A stretch of DNA of 64,000 nt from Chitinophaga pinensis (GTDB lineage: Bacteria > Bacteroidota > Bacteroidia > Chitinophagales > CAIOSU01): contig CAMDKI010000001.1 in the NCBI GenBank assembly GCA_945901065.1, positions 124,001 through 188,000 on the forward strand, given 5' to 3'. The translations under genes and the position numbers were made by a program. Positions 61,688 through 64,000 of this stretch are shown here, one piece after another. How positions within the stretch are numbered: position 1 is the stretch's first letter; the number at the start of each line of letters is the position of its first letter. The notes under the pieces were generated by a model. The model was not told the origin of the DNA and made no database searches. It saw nothing but the letters and a program-made list of their open reading frames with translations.

Positions 61688-61695
61688 CAAATGTA
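61688..61695 (-). promoter_or_regulatory. -7 box TACATTTG directly before the GT2 gene (leaderless)
   Basis: Perfect TAnnTTTG on the minus strand ending 4 nt before ATG 61683. Confidence 0.65.
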
Positions 61696-61698
61696 ATC

Positions 61699-61730
61699 AA
61701 TTTGGAAATGTGGTAATTTGAAAATTTGAA
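61699..61730. repeat. Octamer array 4x8 bp (unit AATTTGAA) upstream of the GT2 gene
   Basis: Units AATTTGGA, AATGTGGT, AATTTGAA and AATTTGAA, then AATGGAAG. It lies just behind the -7 box, where a -33 element would be expected. Confidence 0.7.
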
Positions 61731-61817
61731 AATGGAAGGCTTAAAATCAGGATAAGAGCGTTGGCACGTTGATTGCATTACAATTGCTAAATAGTGTTAA
61801 TGCTATACTAGCATTAA

Positions 61818-62513
61818 ATGCAAGACGTTATTAAGCAACACCACTCAAGCAATATGGAATCCACACTCAACCAACTTTTTTCGCGGCGCTATTGGCTGCT
61901 GTTTGCCTCTTTAGCTTTTACTATTTTAATGCTGGCAATACGGCTGCTGCTTACGGATAGCATTTTTGGTCTGTTTTTGGTGTGGAACCTGTTTTTAGCT
62001 GGGGTGCCATTGTTTTTGGCTTTATGGCTCAGGGAGGTAAGGGGCAAAAAGGGAAACCCACTTTGGCAAATGGCGTTGTTTATTGCTTGGCTGCTGTTTT
62101 TTCCCAACGCCATGTATATTGTTACCGATTTGTTCCATTTGAAGATGAGGCTGCCAGTGCCCTTGTGGTTCGATATGATACTGCTATTTTCTGCAGCTTG
62201 GAATGGTTTAATACTCGGTTTCAAATCCCTGTCAATCGTTCAAGGCATATTTGCTGATATGTTTAATAAAACGGTGGGCGTGCTATTGGCCATTGGCTTT
62301 ATGTTTTTGGCGGGTTATGGCATCTATTTAGGGCGCTACATCCGTTGGAATAGTTGGGACGTAATCAGTAATCCACTTAGCTTGGCATCAGATATTGCCG
62401 GGCATTTGATGCATCCTCACCACCATTTGTTCATGTATGGGTTCGTGTTTCTCTTCGGCAGCTTTATGTGTTTGGCTTACTTTGCCATGCAGCGAAATGC
62501 AACAGTAACCTAG
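61818..62513 (+). CDS. DUF1361 family integral membrane protein
   Basis: This 231-residue protein has about six hydrophobic helices and the DUF1361 signature: FLVWNLFLAGVPLFLAL, WLLFFPNAMYIVTDLFHL and LWFDMILLFSAAWNG. The function of the family is unknown. An alternative start, ATG 61854, would remove 12 polar residues. It converges with nnrD. Confidence 0.88.
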   Translation: MQDVIKQHHSSNMESTLNQLFSRRYWLLFASLAFTILMLAIRLLLTDSIFGLFLVWNLFLAGVPLFLALWLREVRGKKGNPLWQMALFIAWLLFFPNAMYIVTDLFHLKMRLPVPLWFDMILLFSAAWNGLILGFKSLSIVQGIFADMFNKTVGVLLAIGFMFLAGYGIYLGRYIRWNSWDVISNPLSLASDIAGHLMHPHHHLFMYGFVFLFGSFMCLAYFAMQRNATVT

Positions 62514-62541
62514 CCAAACAATACCCTAAACCAATAGAACA

Positions 62542-64000
62542 CTAACTGTTGCCTCGGCACATATTCATTGCTTTTCCCAGATGGGTAATAATGTCGCTTG
62601 CAATCATGGCTTCTTGGCTGTTTGCTTGAGCAGCCAAATCTCCTGCCAGGCCATGCAAACAAACGGCATAGATGGTTGCTTGCAGTGGCTCGTAACCTTG
62701 TGAAAGCATGCCTGTAATAATGCCTGTAAGCACATCGCCGCTGCCGCCAGTTGCCATACCAGGGTTGCCGGTATTGTTAAACCAAACATCCTGTTTCGGG
62801 GTAATTATCGCCGTATTGGCCCCCTTCAATACAATAATAATATTGTGCTCTTTAGCTTGGCGGCAAGCCAGTTGCAACCGCTCCAAGCTATTACTCGATG
62901 GGCCAAATAACCGTTCGAACTCTTTTGGGTGCGGGGTAATGATGCTATTTGCAGGTAAGCGGTTTAGCCAAGACTTGTTGTGCGCTAATAGGTTCAATGC
63001 ATCAGCATCCAACACTAATGGGTGCCTAAAACGCTCTATGAGCGTAAAGAGGGCATTTAATGTTTCTGGCTGTTGCCCTATGCCAGGGCCAATGGCTATG
63101 GCACTGTAAGGGGCAGTATCGGGTGCACTCGTAATGAAATCGTTGTTATCGTCCGTCAGGGTCATTGCCTCGGGCAATGCCGTTTGCATAGCGGTGTATC
63201 CACACTTAGGAATGCAGGTAGTTACTAACCCAGAGCCTGCGCGCAGACAAGCTTTTGCAGCTAAAATGGCAGCACCTATTTTCCCATATCCGCCAGCTAT
63301 AACAAGGCTATGGCCGTATGAGCCTTTGTGGCTATGGCGGGCTCGGGTTTTAAGTTCTACATCTGTTGGGGCAATAATGCGGTAAGGGCTAGCGGTTTTG
63401 GCAATGTAATCGGCATTGAGACCAATGCTTCGGTATTCCCATTCGCCCACATATTCATCGTGCTCGGCAAACAAAAACGATAGGCGGGGTGCTTCAAAAC
63501 TAAGCGTATGGTGTGCTTTAAAAATGGTCCCGTTACTTATGCTATCAGCGTAAAGGCCAGAGGGTATGTCAACTGCCACCCTTGTGCACGCTTGAGCATT
63601 TAAGTGGTCAATTAACCCTGCCACCCAACCTTGCAATGGTCGATTCAATCCTGAGCCAAAGATGGCATCAATTATTACCATTTGCTCGCTAAGTGTAGGG
63701 TAGGTATCAGGCTCGGTAAGCGAATACTGATTTATATTGGGTATTTTGCTAAGGCGTTGTTCGTTTATATCGCGGTCTTTGGTCGTGTTACCACCACCTA
63801 CTAGCCAAACGCTTACTGCGTATCCGCGTTCGTGCAGCAGCCTGGCTATGGCCAATCCATCGCCGCCATTGTTACCATTGCCGCAAAAGATACTCACGGG
63901 TTGCCTTGGCGTATATTTGGCCACATACCACAACGTAAATACGGTTGAAGCCCGCTCCATCAAATCAATAGAGGCAATAGGTTCGTTGGCTATGGTGTAA
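62542..64000 (-). CDS. nnrD: Bifunctional NAD(P)H-hydrate epimerase / ADP-dependent dehydratase (N-terminus outside window)
   Basis: This protein repairs hydrated NAD(P)H. The frame stays open to the window edge: codons beyond 63963 read YTIANEPIASIDLMERAS, typical of the epimerase (YjeF N) domain start region, so the true start is past 64000. The epimerase domain shows CGNGNNGGDGLAIARLL and VDAIFGSGLNRPL-like sequence (here IIDAIFGSGLNRP). The C-terminal dehydratase domain has IAGGYGKIGAAILAAKACLR, ITPHPKEFERL and the ATP/ADP site GMATGGSGDVLTG. The two activities are fused, as in E. coli YjeF (Nnr). Confidence 0.94.
   Translation of the reverse strand, partial: YTIANEPIASIDLMERASTVFTLWYVAKYTPRQPVSIFCGNGNNGGDGLAIARLLHERGYAVSVWLVGGGNTTKDRDINEQRLSKIPNINQYSLTEPDTYPTLSEQMVIIDAIFGSGLNRPLQGWVAGLIDHLNAQACTRVAVDIPSGLYADSISNGTIFKAHHTLSFEAPRLSFLFAEHDEYVGEWEYRSIGLNADYIAKTASPYRIIAPTDVELKTRARHSHKGSYGHSLVIAGGYGKIGAAILAAKACLRAGSGLVTTCIPKCGYTAMQTALPEAMTLTDDNNDFITSAPDTAPYSAIAIGPGIGQQPETLNALFTLIERFRHPLVLDADALNLLAHNKSWLNRLPANSIITPHPKEFERLFGPSSNSLERLQLACRQAKEHNIIIVLKGANTAIITPKQDVWFNNTGNPGMATGGSGDVLTGIITGMLSQGYEPLQATIYAVCLHGLAGDLAAQANSQEAMIASDIITHLGKAMNMCRGNS

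Overview
This window looks like the chromosome of a free-living, light-using member of the Bacteroidota, probably near the Chitinophagia/Saprospiria; the sequence alone does not fix the genus. The evidence is: secreted proteins ending in type IX secretion (T9SS) sorting domains of both type A and type B; two PorP/SprF-family outer-membrane proteins; SprB-repeat adhesins; -7 boxes of the Bacteroidota form TAnnTTTG in front of many genes; and almost no Shine-Dalgarno signal. No rRNA, tRNA, CRISPR array, insertion sequence or prophage was found.

Layout. 1-14 kb is a surface-adhesin locus: the tail of one SprB-repeat protein, a 3,878-residue adhesin (38 SprB repeats, 7 Ig/cadherin-like domains, type B sorting domain) and its PorP/SprF partner. 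14-17 kb holds a secreted PCMD/Ig-like protein. 17.4-19.2 kb is a phototrophy pair: a green-tuned proton-pumping rhodopsin and the Blh dioxygenase that makes its retinal, with a strong terminator between them. 19.6-27.2 kb is a beta-oxidation regulon in the order fadN-fadA-fadE, with a TetR repressor and a divergent alpha/beta hydrolase; the two control regions share an 18-bp operator. 27.3-33 kb is a second type B cargo/PorP pair. 33-46.5 kb mixes a TauD-like dioxygenase, an OPT transporter, queG and a run of secreted hydrolases (sphingomyelinase-like, EEP phosphodiesterase, endonuclease I, lamin-tail/OB-fold protein, M14 peptidase). 46.5-64 kb is mostly housekeeping: TauE-like exporter, Rrf2, meaB, adk, obg, EamA, acyltransferase, queD-folE, a TrpB2-type synthase, methyltransferases, a fused peptide-type ABC ATPase, GT2, DUF1361 and nnrD.

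The most notable things outside ordinary genes are: (1) many 28-bp arrays of four 7-bp units (a few with 8-bp units) at gene borders, with different unit sequences but constant unit length and copy number, often overlapping stop codons and sometimes paired in inverted orientation across an intergenic gap; (2) an unannotated Trp-rich leader peptide plus terminator ahead of the TrpB2 gene, a probable tryptophan attenuator; (3) a glycine in the rhodopsin at the position that opens the carotenoid-antenna window in xanthorhodopsin; (4) several genes whose -7 box ends only 4-6 nt before the start codon, predicting leaderless mRNAs; (5) a 912-bp higher-order repeat inside the giant adhesin.
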